Of a DNA stretch of 39,171 nucleotides, positions 14,780-22,999 are shown in pieces; the first letter of the stretch is position 1, and each line of letters begins with the position of its first letter. The position numbers were made by a program, and so were the translations under genes. Source of the DNA: JADCCX01 sp051649305 (GTDB lineage: Bacteria; Pseudomonadota; Alphaproteobacteria; Rhizobiales; Beijerinckiaceae); contig JBOFGV010000057.1 in the NCBI GenBank assembly GCA_051649305.1, positions 1-39,171 on the forward strand, in the 5' to 3' direction. The notes beneath the pieces were generated by a model that worked only from the letters and a program-made list of their open reading frames with translations, did not search any database and was not told where the DNA came from.

Positions 14780-15235
14780 ATGCGTTGCCCCTTTTGCGGT
14801 TCTCTGGAAACACAGGTGAAAGACAGCCGCCCGGTGGATGATCACACCACCATCCGGCGCAGGCGCGTGTGTGATGCCTGCGGCGGGCGCTTTACAACGT
14901 TCGAACGCGTGCAGTTGCGGGAACTCACCGTGGTCAAGCGGTCGGGCCGCCGCACACCGTTTGAGCGGGACAAGCTAGCGCGCTCGGTGTCGGTTGCGTT
15001 GAGAAAGCGCGATGTCTCGCCTGAAAAGATCGAGCGGCTGATCAATGGCATTGTCAGCCAGTTGGAAAGCCAGGGCGAAACTGAGATTACATCGCAGCAG
15101 GTGGGTGAGACCATCATGGAGGCGCTTAAGAACCTCGATCATGTGGCCTATGTGCGCTTTGCCTCGGTTTACCGCAATTTCAACGAAGCCAAGGATTTTG
15201 GTGCCATTGTCGATGAGTTGAAGGCAGAGGACTGA
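14780..15235 (+). CDS. nrdR: Transcriptional repressor NrdR
   Basis: NrdR represses ribonucleotide reductase genes in response to nucleotide levels. The 151-residue protein has the N-terminal zinc ribbon (Cys3, Cys6, Cys31, Cys34 in MRCPFCGS and VCDACGGRF) and an ATP-cone from about 46 to 136 (VVKRSGRRTPFERDKLARSV). The start has only a weak GGATAAG upstream. Five bases separate it from the toxin stop, so it may depend on read-through and reinitiation from the toxin-antitoxin operon. The usual downstream neighbours ribD and ribE are missing and ribH follows after 85 bp. Confidence 0.97.
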   Translation: MRCPFCGSLETQVKDSRPVDDHTTIRRRRVCDACGGRFTTFERVQLRELTVVKRSGRRTPFERDKLARSVSVALRKRDVSPEKIERLINGIVSQLESQGETEITSQQVGETIMEALKNLDHVAYVRFASVYRNFNEAKDFGAIVDELKAED

Positions 15236-15244
15236 TTCAACACC

Positions 15245-15264
15245 TCCGGGCTTGCCTGCCCGGA
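15245..15264. promoter_or_regulatory. GC-rich hairpin between nrdR and ribH
   Basis: TCCGGGC (15245-15251) pairs with GCCCGGA (15258-15264) around a 6-nt loop, 9 nt after the nrdR stop. No T-run follows, so it is not a standard terminator. It may attenuate or protect the transcript, or be a scar where ribD/ribE are missing. Confidence 0.4.
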
Positions 15265-15320
15265 CCCTTGCCACTAGAAAGCGGCTCCGACCGATCCACG
15301 CTCTTTGAAAGTCCCCGTTC

Positions 15321-15812
15321 ATGGCTCAGCCCAACCGCACTGCTGATACACAATCACCACTGCCGGGTGTGCGGATTCTGATTGTCGAGGGCCGGTTCTA
15401 CAATCACATTAATGATGAGCTGGTGGCAGGCGCAACAGAAGCGGTAGCTGCTGTTGGCGGCAGCGTTGAGGTTATCACCATGCCGGGCGCGCTCGAAATT
15501 CCGGCTGCTATCGCTATTTCGATGGACAATGCCGCTGCGGCAGGCAAACCTTTTGATGGCGCGGTGGCACTTGGCTGCGTTATTCGCGGCGAGACATACC
15601 ATTTTGATATCGTGGCAGGTGAAAGCTCCCGCGCGCTGATGGACATGACCGTTGCGCGCAAGCTTGCGCTTGGCAACGGCATCCTGACTGTCGAGAACGA
15701 GGCGCAGGCCGTTGTGCGTGCCAACCGCCATGAAATGAACAAGGGTGGCGATGCAGCGCGCGCCTGCCTTGCGCTTGTGCGGCTGAAACGCCAGACCGGA
15801 GCGCGCACATGA
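15321..15812 (+). CDS. ribH: 6,7-dimethyl-8-ribityllumazine synthase
   Basis: RibH condenses 5-amino-6-ribitylaminouracil with 3,4-dihydroxy-2-butanone 4-phosphate, the penultimate step of riboflavin synthesis. The 163 residues contain VEGRFYNHINDELV, the substrate-binding MPGALEIPAAI, and GCVIRGETYHFDIV with the catalytic histidine. NKGGDAARACL near the C-terminus is also typical. The N-terminal 15 residues are poorly conserved and the binding site before ATG 15321 is weak, but no alternative fits better. It overlaps nusB by 4 nt (ATGA). Its neighbours in the pathway, ribD and ribE, are not in the window. Confidence 0.96.
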   Translation: MAQPNRTADTQSPLPGVRILIVEGRFYNHINDELVAGATEAVAAVGGSVEVITMPGALEIPAAIAISMDNAAAAGKPFDGAVALGCVIRGETYHFDIVAGESSRALMDMTVARKLALGNGILTVENEAQAVVRANRHEMNKGGDAARACLALVRLKRQTGART

Positions 15813-16309
15813 CCGCTGAAACCGCAAAGACAAAGAAGCCGCATGTGGGCCTTGGTGAGCGTCGCTCCGCTGCGCGCCTCGCTGCTGTGCAGGCGCTGTA
15901 TCAGATGGACCTGACCCAGAAGGGCCTGAATGATATCATCGGCGAATTCGAGCGCCACTGGATGGGTAAGGAAATCGAGGGCGATCTCTACAAGCCGACG
16001 GATTCAGGCCTGTTCCGCACGGTTGTGCAGGGCGTGCTTGACCAACAGAAGCGGATTGATCCGACCATCGACGAATTGCTGGCCAAGGGCTGGCCGCTGA
16101 AGCGCATCGAGACTGTCATGCGTGCGGTGTTGCGCGCCGGGGCCTATGAGTTGATGATGACGCCGGATGTGCCTGTCAAAGTGGTGATTTCGGAATATGT
16201 TGATATCGCCCGCGCATTTTTTGAAAAAGACGAGACATCGATGGTCAATGCGGTGCTGGATCGTCTGGCGCGGGATTGTCGCGGTGGCGAATTGCCAAAC
16301 CGTACCTGA
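15809..16309 (+). CDS. nusB: Transcription antitermination factor NusB
   Basis: NusB, with S10 (NusE), binds boxA RNA to support antitermination on rRNA operons. The 166-residue all-helical protein carries RRSAARLAAVQALYQMDL near the N-terminus and later segments RIETVMRAVLRAGAYELM and PVKVVISEYVDIARAFF, ending with MVNAVLDRLAR. The 15-residue N-terminal extension is common in alphaproteobacteria. The start overlaps the ribH stop and thiL follows after 8 nt, so ribH-nusB-thiL is one transcription unit, a conserved order. Confidence 0.97.
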   Translation: MTAETAKTKKPHVGLGERRSAARLAAVQALYQMDLTQKGLNDIIGEFERHWMGKEIEGDLYKPTDSGLFRTVVQGVLDQQKRIDPTIDELLAKGWPLKRIETVMRAVLRAGAYELMMTPDVPVKVVISEYVDIARAFFEKDETSMVNAVLDRLARDCRGGELPNRT

Positions 16310-16317
16310 AAGGCTGC

Positions 16318-17313
16318 ATGCCATCCGAGTTTGACATCATCGCCCGCTATTTTGCTCCGCTTGCCGGGGAGGGTGCATTTGGCCTGCTGGATGATGCTGC
16401 TGTTTTCAAGCCGACAGCCGGAAATGAGCTTGTCATCACAACAGATGCCATTGTGGCTGGCGTGCATTTCTTTGCCAATGATCCGGCAGATACGATTGCG
16501 CGCAAGGCGCTTGGTGTGAATCTCTCTGATCTTGCGGCAAAGGGCGCGCGCCCGCGCGGCTTTCTGCTGACGCTGATGCTGCCGCGAAAGGTTGAAGATG
16601 TTGTGTCAGGGGAATGGTTGGCAGCTTTTTCAACGGCCCTTGGGCAACTTGCGGCTGAATCAGGCTGTGCTCTGCTCGGTGGCGACACGGTTTCCACCTC
16701 CGGCCCACTGGCTTTGTCCATCACAGGCTTTGGCGAAGTGCCTTCTGGCAGCATGGTCCAGCGTAGTAAGGCGCAGGCGGGCGATCATCTCTTTGTCACC
16801 GGCACCATCGGTGATGCGGCCATTGGCCTGCAGCTGCGTCTGGCAGACATCGCTGGCACGCACTGGCCGCTTGCGCCGGATCATCTCAGTCATCTGAGAG
16901 AGCGCTATCAGGTACCGCGCCCGCGCACTGTGCTGGCGGAGATTGTCCGGAAGCATGCCCATGCAGCCATGGATATCTCGGATGGCTTTGTGGGTGATCT
17001 CACCAAGATGGTGCGCCTCTCAGGCAACGGTGCAGAGGTGTTTCTGGCGGATGTGCCGTTGTCGGTGGCAGCAAGAGCCGCCATTCGCATGAAGCCTGAT
17101 TTGCGTGACACGGCTTTTACTGGCGGCGATGACTACGAAATCCTGGCGTCAGTGCCATCGGCCAAAGCCAAGGCCTTTCAGGCTGCCTGTCTCGCTGCCG
17201 GTGTTGGCGTCACGCTGGTAGGGTTGGTTCAAACTGCACCCGCGCCCGTGCGGTTTATCGAAGCCGATGGCACAGAGCGCAGTTTTGCGCGCGGGTCATA
17301 CGTCCACGGATGA
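16318..17313 (+). CDS. thiL: Thiamine-monophosphate kinase
   Basis: ThiL phosphorylates thiamine monophosphate to the active cofactor thiamine diphosphate using ATP. The 331 residues show the AIRS/ThiL motifs in order: GLLDDAAVF, TTDAIVAGVHF, KALGVNLSDLAAKGARP, LLGGDTVST, TGTIGDAAIGLQL, AMDISDGFVGDL and FTGGDDYEIL. ATG 16318 has AAAGG 5 nt upstream; a longer in-frame version would run into nusB. It ends 4 bp from the convergent regA gene with no obvious terminator hairpin between them. Confidence 0.97.
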   Translation: MPSEFDIIARYFAPLAGEGAFGLLDDAAVFKPTAGNELVITTDAIVAGVHFFANDPADTIARKALGVNLSDLAAKGARPRGFLLTLMLPRKVEDVVSGEWLAAFSTALGQLAAESGCALLGGDTVSTSGPLALSITGFGEVPSGSMVQRSKAQAGDHLFVTGTIGDAAIGLQLRLADIAGTHWPLAPDHLSHLRERYQVPRPRTVLAEIVRKHAHAAMDISDGFVGDLTKMVRLSGNGAEVFLADVPLSVAARAAIRMKPDLRDTAFTGGDDYEILASVPSAKAKAFQAACLAAGVGVTLVGLVQTAPAPVRFIEADGTERSFARGSYVHG

Positions 17314-17317
17314 TCCG

Positions 17318-17878
17318 TTACTTGGGTGCGCGCTTCGCCAGAATGCGCTGCAGGGTCCGGCGGTGCATGTTCAGGCGGCGGGCGGTTTCTGAGACATTGC
17401 GCTCGCAGAGTTCATAGACACGCTGGATGTGTTCCCAGCGCACACGATCTGCTGACATCGGATTGTCAGGCACAGCAGGCTTGGCACCGGGGGTTGATTG
17501 CAGGGCAGCGTCAATCTCATCAGCATCGGCAGGCTTGGCGAGATAGTCAAAGGCGCCCATCTTCACGGCTGTCACGGCGGTGGCAATGTTGCCATAGCCG
17601 GTGAGCACGATGCCCCGCGCTTCCGGCCGCACGCGCTTCAGTTCTGAAATCACGCTCAGGCCGTTGCCGTCAGCCAGTCGCATGTCGATCACGGCATAGG
17701 CCGGTGGAGCAGCTGCAATGGCAGCAAGGCCAGCAGCCACGCTTTCAGCTTGCATAACGACATAGCCGCGGGATTCCATGGCGCGGGACAGGCGCAAAAG
17801 AAACGGCTTGTCATCATCCAGGATCAGGAGGGATTTGTCTTCACCAGTTTGCGCTGGAGCGCTGTTTTCGACTGTCAT
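17318..17878 (-). CDS. regA: RegA/PrrA/ActR-type redox response regulator
   Basis: This is the DNA-binding half of the global redox-responsive RegB-RegA system. The 186 residues have a receiver domain with acidic pocket Asp21-Asp22 and phospho-acceptor Asp65 in AVIDMRLADGNGL. GIVLTGYGNIATAVTAVKMG and DYLAKPADADEI follow. A proline-rich linker joins a C-terminal Fis-type helix-turn-helix, NVSETARRLNMHRRTLQRIL, nearly invariant in this family. It lies 60 nt downstream of regB on the same strand, like actS-actR of rhizobia rather than the divergent regB/regA of Rhodobacter. Confidence 0.95.
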   Translation of the reverse strand: MTVENSAPAQTGEDKSLLILDDDKPFLLRLSRAMESRGYVVMQAESVAAGLAAIAAAPPAYAVIDMRLADGNGLSVISELKRVRPEARGIVLTGYGNIATAVTAVKMGAFDYLAKPADADEIDAALQSTPGAKPAVPDNPMSADRVRWEHIQRVYELCERNVSETARRLNMHRRTLQRILAKRAPK

Positions 17879-17938
17879 GATAGCTGTACGTTATAGCTGA
17901 ATAACTGGATGATGCCGAGCGTCTTGTGCATGGCGGCA

Positions 17939-19258
17939 TCAAGCCTTTTGCAAAGCTAGGTCATACTCAAAGGCAGAACGCGCCCAGGTCAAGGTGATGT
18001 CAGCGCCTTTGTCAGTGCCGGTGCGGTTCCTGGCTTCAAAAGCTGCGCCTGATCGCTCCAGCAGTGTTTTGGCAATGAACAATCCAAGGCCAAGGCCACC
18101 GGCGCGTTTGCGGTCTCCCAGGCCCGTACCACGGGACGTTACATAAGGCTCGCCCAAGCGGTTGAGAACCTCGGGTGCAAAGCCGGGACCGTCATCAAAG
18201 ATGCGTATGACGACTTCCTGTGCGGTCCAGCGGGCTTCAATGCAGACAGTGCTTGCGGCAAAGTCCACGGCATTGTCGATCAGATTTTCCAATCCGTAGA
18301 ACAGTCCGGGGCTACGCTTGGTATCTGGCTCACTGTTTGTTCCATCTGCATCAATTTTGATGCTCACCCCGAAAGCGCGCTGAGGGGCAGTCACCTCCTC
18401 GATCAATTGCTTGAGGCTCAACACAACAAGCGGGCCAGCAGGTTCTGTTCCCAGTGTCGTGATCTTGGAGAGGATTTGCCTGCAACGCGTCGTCTGCTGT
18501 TTCAATAGCTCGATGTCATCCTTGTGCGGATCGGATTTTTTAGTCGCACGGTCCAGCTCTCCCACCACAAGCGCAATGGTTGCCAGTGGCGTGCCAAGCT
18601 CGTGCGCAGCGGCGGCTGCAAGGCCATCTAGCTGGGAAAGGTGCTGCTCGCGTGCCAGCACCAGTTCTGTAGCTGCCAGCGCGTCACCCAATTGGCGTGC
18701 TTCATCCGCCACGCGCCATGCATAGATGCCGATAAAGGTGAGGCCGAGCAGGATCGATAGCCAGACACCCACTATATAGAGTTGCGGCAGGCGCAGTGTC
18801 TCGCCCGGAACCCAGGGCAGTGGTTGATGCCAGAGAGCCAGCACAGTGGTTGCGGCCATGGCCAATGCACCGAGCATCAAGGTGCGCCGTGGCGGCAATG
18901 CGGTGGCTGAAATCATGACCGGTGCCAGAAACAGGATGGCAAAAGGGTTTTCGAGCCCGCCTGTCAGATAAAGCAGGGCTGCGAGCTGCACCACATCGAA
19001 GGCAAGCAAGGATGCGGCTGCACCATCGTTCATGCGGTGCGTGGTGTGGAACCTTGCGCGCAGGGCAAGGTTCAGAACGGCAGATACGGAGATGATGCCA
19101 ATGGCTGCGAACATGGGCAGCGGAAAGCCGAAAGCATGGTTGACGATCAGCACCGCAACCAGCTGTCCGGCAACAGCCAGCCACCGCAACTTGATAAGGG
19201 TATCAAGCCTGATCATGCGAATATTGCCGGCCTGACGCTGCTCTGTGTGGTCAACCAT
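17939..19258 (-). CDS. regB: RegB/PrrB/ActS-type redox sensor histidine kinase
   Basis: This inner-membrane kinase senses the ubiquinone pool and redox state and phosphorylates RegA. The 439 residues have about six membrane segments (roughly 25-182) with the quinone-binding motif GGLENPF at 100-106. The H-box AAAHELGTPLATI holds His219, and the redox-active cysteine region QQTTRCRQIL holds Cys259. The ATPase boxes NLIDNAVDFA, DDGPGFAPE and GGLGLGLFIAKTLLERSG follow. All key regulatory residues of the family are present. Start choice: ATG 19258 is used; TTG 19276 six codons upstream is possible, and neither has a good binding site. It is divergent from cheA. Confidence 0.95.
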   Translation of the reverse strand: MVDHTEQRQAGNIRMIRLDTLIKLRWLAVAGQLVAVLIVNHAFGFPLPMFAAIGIISVSAVLNLALRARFHTTHRMNDGAAASLLAFDVVQLAALLYLTGGLENPFAILFLAPVMISATALPPRRTLMLGALAMAATTVLALWHQPLPWVPGETLRLPQLYIVGVWLSILLGLTFIGIYAWRVADEARQLGDALAATELVLAREQHLSQLDGLAAAAAHELGTPLATIALVVGELDRATKKSDPHKDDIELLKQQTTRCRQILSKITTLGTEPAGPLVVLSLKQLIEEVTAPQRAFGVSIKIDADGTNSEPDTKRSPGLFYGLENLIDNAVDFAASTVCIEARWTAQEVVIRIFDDGPGFAPEVLNRLGEPYVTSRGTGLGDRKRAGGLGLGLFIAKTLLERSGAAFEARNRTGTDKGADITLTWARSAFEYDLALQKA

Positions 19259-19429
19259 GAGCCTGTGAATGTCCAATCGAGTCTAGCAAAATGACGTTGC
19301 GGCAAACTATTGCAATGAAAACTGCCGATAAGTGAATAATTTTCTGAAATTTTTGCCGATTGAAACGCTTCATCAACCGTTTGCAGTGATTGTGACATCA
19401 ATTACGTCGTGTTGTGTACGGATGCCCCG

Positions 19430-22096
19430 ATGGACGATTTGTTGCGTGAATTTGTAGTTGAGACCTCCGAGAACATCGATGTGGTCGACAATGAGCTTGT
19501 GCGGTTCGAGCAGGACCCCAATAACAAGGCGATTATCGCCCAGATTTTCAGGCTTGTTCATACGATCAAGGGAACTTGCGGATTTCTGGGATTGCCACGC
19601 CTTGAAGCGCTGACCCATGCCGCTGAAACCGCCATCGACAAATTCCGGGATGGTGCGCCGGTTACCCGCGATGCGGTGACGCTTATTCTGTCCACCATTG
19701 ATCGCATCAAGGTGATCATGGCCGAGCTTGACCGCTCGATGTCCGAACCAACGGGCGAAGACCATGATCTGATTGAAGCGCTGGAAGCCTTATGGAAAGC
19801 CAGTTCGCAAGGTTTGGATACGGCGGCCATCGACGCTGAGGTTGCAACCGATATCACTGTGGGATCCCTGACATATCAGGTGCTTGAGCGCCCGTTGCGT
19901 CCGGGTGAGGTATCACTGGATGATCTTGAAAAAGCTTTCCGCGAGACAAGCTCTGAAGAAACCGAGTTTGGTGCCTTTGCATTGCAGAATGCCGGATTGG
20001 CAGAGAGCGGCTTTGGTGCCATTGCCGATTCCAGCCAGGACTTGACGCTTGCTCAGGAAGCAGCTGCAGAGGCGGCAAACTCCGACGCTGCCCGTCGTAA
20101 CAACTCCATTCGCGTTCCTGTTGATACGCTTGAACACCTCATGACGATGGTGTCCGAACTGGTTCTGACACGCAATCAGTTGCTTGAGATATCACGCCGC
20201 GATGAAAACAGCCTGTTCAAGGTTCCGTTGCAGCGCCTGTCTCACGTCACAGCCGAATTGCAGGAAAGCGTAATGAAGACCCGCATGCAGCCGATTGGCA
20301 CTGCATGGGCCAAGCTTCCGCGCCTTGTGCGTGATCTCAGCGAAGAGCTTGGCAAGGAGATGGATCTTGAAATGCTCGGCGCCGAAACCGAGATTGACCG
20401 ACAGCTGCTGGATCTGGTGAAAGATCCGATGCTGCACATGATCCGCAATGCAGCTGATCATGGCATTGAGCGTCCGTTCGAGCGCGTGAAGGCAGGCAAG
20501 CCCTTGCGCGGCATGATCAAGGTATCGGCTGCACAGGAGGGTGGATACATCACCCTTTCTATCGCTGATGATGGCCGCGGACTTGATCTGCCCCGTATCC
20601 GTGAAAAGATTGTTGCCCTCGGCCTGGCTTCAGAGGCTGATGCCTCACGCATGAACGACATGCAGATCGCTAAGTTCATCTTCCATGCTGGTTTCTCGAC
20701 TGCTGACCGCGTCACCAACATATCCGGTCGCGGTGTTGGCATGGACGTGGTGCGCAACAACATCGAGCAGATGGGTGGTTCGATCGATGTCAAGACTGAC
20801 ACCGGCAAAGGCACAACGGTTTATATCAAGATCCCGCTGACCCTTGCGATTGCTGCTGCGCTGATTCTTGAAAGTGGCGGTCAGCGTTTTGCGTTGCCGC
20901 AGATGGCCATCATTGAGCTTGTAAGACCTAGCGGCAGCAATGAAGCACGCATCGAACATCTGCACAGTGCGCCAGTGCTGCGCCTGCGCGAGCGGCTGCT
21001 TCCGCTTGTTGAGTTGAGCCAGGTGCTTGGTCTGGATTCGAAGCGCTCCGAGAACTGGTCTGATGCTTTCATCGTGGTGTGCCAGGTCGGCACCATGAAG
21101 TTTGGTATGGTTGTGGACAGCGTGTTGCAGACGGAGGAAATCGTTGTGAAGCCGGTTTCCGCTCGCATCAGGCATCTCTCCTGCTACTCCGGCGCCACCA
21201 TTCTGGGTGATGGCTCCGTTATCATGATCCTTGATCCCAATGGATTAGTGCAGCATGTCGGCACAGTGGCCGAGGCACACAACGACAATAGCCTTGATGC
21301 AGCGGCTGCCGATCTTCTGGCGCATGCCGCAAGCACCATGCTTGTCTTCCGTGCCGGAAACGGCGGTCCAAAAGCTGTTCCACTGGCGATGGTAACGCGC
21401 CTCGAGGAGGTTGATGTCAGCCGTATCGAGACTGCAAATGGCCAGAAGTTGCTGCAGTATCGCGGACGTCTGATGCGTCTTATCCCATGTCAGAATGATG
21501 TCACGATCAAGGAAACGGGCACACAGCCTGTGCTTGTCTTCGCCACAGGCAATGCCGTGGTTGGTCTGATGGTTGATGAGATCATTGATATCGTTGAAGA
21601 CCAGCTCGATATGGGCATGGGTGGCGGTGAACCTGGTGTCATCGGCTCTGCGGTTATCCGCGGGCGTGCAACAGACATTCTTGATGTCGCCTATTTCGTG
21701 CCGGAACTTGCAGGTCTTGCCGCTCCCGCTGCGCAGAAACAGCGCCGCCTGCTGCTTGTTGAGAAATCTGACTTCTTCCGCGCCATGCTTGGCCCCGTGC
21801 TTCAGGCAGCCGGGTTCCAGTTGCATCAGGCAAGCTCTGCTGCTGATGCCATGCGGCATCTTTCCGCCGGTGCCTTCGATGTGGTGGTCGCCAATGTCGA
21901 AGAGCCCGGCACGCTTGCGCTCTCGTCAAAGGCCGGTGCTGCTACTCTTTGCATTGGTCTTGCCAGCCGGGCGTCGCGCCAGGTTCTTGAGAGTGCCCAT
22001 CAGGCGGGTTTCCACGATGTCGTGGGGCAGTTTGATCGTGAAGGGCTGCTTGCCAGCATCGGTGCAGTCAGCAATGCAGTGGGAGAAGCGGCATGA
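19430..22096 (+). CDS. cheA: Chemotaxis histidine kinase CheA with degenerate C-terminal receiver
   Basis: CheA couples chemoreceptors to CheY and CheB. The 888 residues are ordered as follows: an HPt domain with His44 in LVHTIKGTCGFLG, a short linker, and a dimerisation domain (RVPVDTLEHLMTMVSELVLT). Then come the ATPase (MIRNAADHGIE, IADDGRGLD, GRGVGMDVVRNNIEQMGG), two tandem CheW-like domains (about 465-625 and 630-760), and a receiver-like tail from about 770. The tail has LLLVEKSD where VDD is expected and VVVANVEEP where the phospho-aspartate should sit, so it cannot be phosphorylated there. No CheY-binding P2 domain is evident. ATG 19430 is preferred to GTG 19409; both lack strong binding sites. 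The stop overlaps cheW. Confidence 0.95.
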   Translation: MDDLLREFVVETSENIDVVDNELVRFEQDPNNKAIIAQIFRLVHTIKGTCGFLGLPRLEALTHAAETAIDKFRDGAPVTRDAVTLILSTIDRIKVIMAELDRSMSEPTGEDHDLIEALEALWKASSQGLDTAAIDAEVATDITVGSLTYQVLERPLRPGEVSLDDLEKAFRETSSEETEFGAFALQNAGLAESGFGAIADSSQDLTLAQEAAAEAANSDAARRNNSIRVPVDTLEHLMTMVSELVLTRNQLLEISRRDENSLFKVPLQRLSHVTAELQESVMKTRMQPIGTAWAKLPRLVRDLSEELGKEMDLEMLGAETEIDRQLLDLVKDPMLHMIRNAADHGIERPFERVKAGKPLRGMIKVSAAQEGGYITLSIADDGRGLDLPRIREKIVALGLASEADASRMNDMQIAKFIFHAGFSTADRVTNISGRGVGMDVVRNNIEQMGGSIDVKTDTGKGTTVYIKIPLTLAIAAALILESGGQRFALPQMAIIELVRPSGSNEARIEHLHSAPVLRLRERLLPLVELSQVLGLDSKRSENWSDAFIVVCQVGTMKFGMVVDSVLQTEEIVVKPVSARIRHLSCYSGATILGDGSVIMILDPNGLVQHVGTVAEAHNDNSLDAAAADLLAHAASTMLVFRAGNGGPKAVPLAMVTRLEEVDVSRIETANGQKLLQYRGRLMRLIPCQNDVTIKETGTQPVLVFATGNAVVGLMVDEIIDIVEDQLDMGMGGGEPGVIGSAVIRGRATDILDVAYFVPELAGLAAPAAQKQRRLLLVEKSDFFRAMLGPVLQAAGFQLHQASSAADAMRHLSAGAFDVVVANVEEPGTLALSSKAGAATLCIGLASRASRQVLESAHQAGFHDVVGQFDREGLLASIGAVSNAVGEAA

Positions 22097-22587
22097 GCCT
22101 TTCGTCTTTTCAGAGCAACGACACAGAGCAGTCTTCGCAGGTTGACGCTCACATGTCGCAGCTGGTGACTGTGTATGTTGAAGGCCAGCTCTTCGGCTTG
22201 CCAATCCTGCAGGTGCGCGATGTTTTCATCGTCAGCGATGTGACGCCGGTGCCTCTGGCTGCACAATCGGTTGCCGGACTTTTCAACCTGCGTGGCCGTG
22301 TGATGACCATGCTGAGCATGCGCGCGTTGCTGGGCCACAAGCGTGACAGCAGCAAGCCGGAATCAACTGCCATTGGTATCGAATGGCGCGGCGAGTCCTA
22401 TGGCTTGCTCGTTGACCGTGTAGGCGAAGTGATGAACCTTTCAGCCTCAAGCCGTGAGGCTAACCCAATCAATCTCGATCCACGTTGGGCAGCTTTGAGC
22501 GCTGGCGTACACCGGCTGCAGGATCAACTGCTCGTCGAAGTCAGTCTCGACACCCTTTTCAACAGCCAGCTCCAAAAAGCAACCTGA
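22093..22587 (+). CDS. cheW: Chemotaxis adaptor protein CheW
   Basis: CheW bridges receptors and CheA in the cytoplasmic array. The 164-residue SH3-like protein shows LVTVYVEGQLFGLPILQVRD, VAGLFNLRGRVMTMLSMRAL and GLLVDRVGEVMNLS, the standard order. The first 18 residues are a variable, polar leader. The ATG overlaps the cheA stop (ATGA), so translation is coupled. Within the operon it lies 17 nt before cheY. Confidence 0.96.
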   Translation: MSLSSFQSNDTEQSSQVDAHMSQLVTVYVEGQLFGLPILQVRDVFIVSDVTPVPLAAQSVAGLFNLRGRVMTMLSMRALLGHKRDSSKPESTAIGIEWRGESYGLLVDRVGEVMNLSASSREANPINLDPRWAALSAGVHRLQDQLLVEVSLDTLFNSQLQKAT

Positions 22588-22604
22588 AAGCTCCGGAGAG
22601 AACC

Positions 22605-22973
22605 ATGACCAAACACTGCCTCGTCGTTGATGATTCAGCTGTCATCCGTAAAGTCGCCCGCCGCATTCTGGAGGGTATGGACTATATGATCATGGAAGCG
22701 GAAGACGGCAGCAAGGCGCTTGATGTCTGTGCTGTGCACATGCCGGACGCGATCCTGCTGGACTGGAACATGCCGGTCATGGATGGCTACGAGTTTCTGA
22801 AACTCCTGCGCAAGGTTGAAAATGGCAAGAAGCCAAAGGTGGTTTTCTGCACAACCGAAAATGATGTGGCGCATATCGCCCGTGCCATGCACGCCGGTGC
22901 CGATGAGTACATCATGAAGCCTTTTGATCGTGAAATTCTGGTCACGAAGTTTCAACAGATCGGGCTTGGCTGA
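22605..22973 (+). CDS. cheY: Chemotaxis response regulator CheY
   Basis: This single-domain response regulator of 122 residues would bind the flagellar switch (FliM/FliN) when phosphorylated by CheA. It has the acidic pair Asp9-Asp10 (VVDDSAVIRKVARR), phospho-acceptor Asp53 in LLDWNMPVMDG, Thr83 or Thr84 in FCTTEND and Lys105 in YIMKPFD. All phosphorylation residues are intact, unlike the CheA tail. ATG 22605 has CGGAGAG just upstream. Longer in-frame starts run into cheW. Confidence 0.97.
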   Translation: MTKHCLVVDDSAVIRKVARRILEGMDYMIMEAEDGSKALDVCAVHMPDAILLDWNMPVMDGYEFLKLLRKVENGKKPKVVFCTTENDVAHIARAMHAGADEYIMKPFDREILVTKFQQIGLG

Positions 22974-22999
22974 AACACAGACCCGCACTGTCCCCTGAT

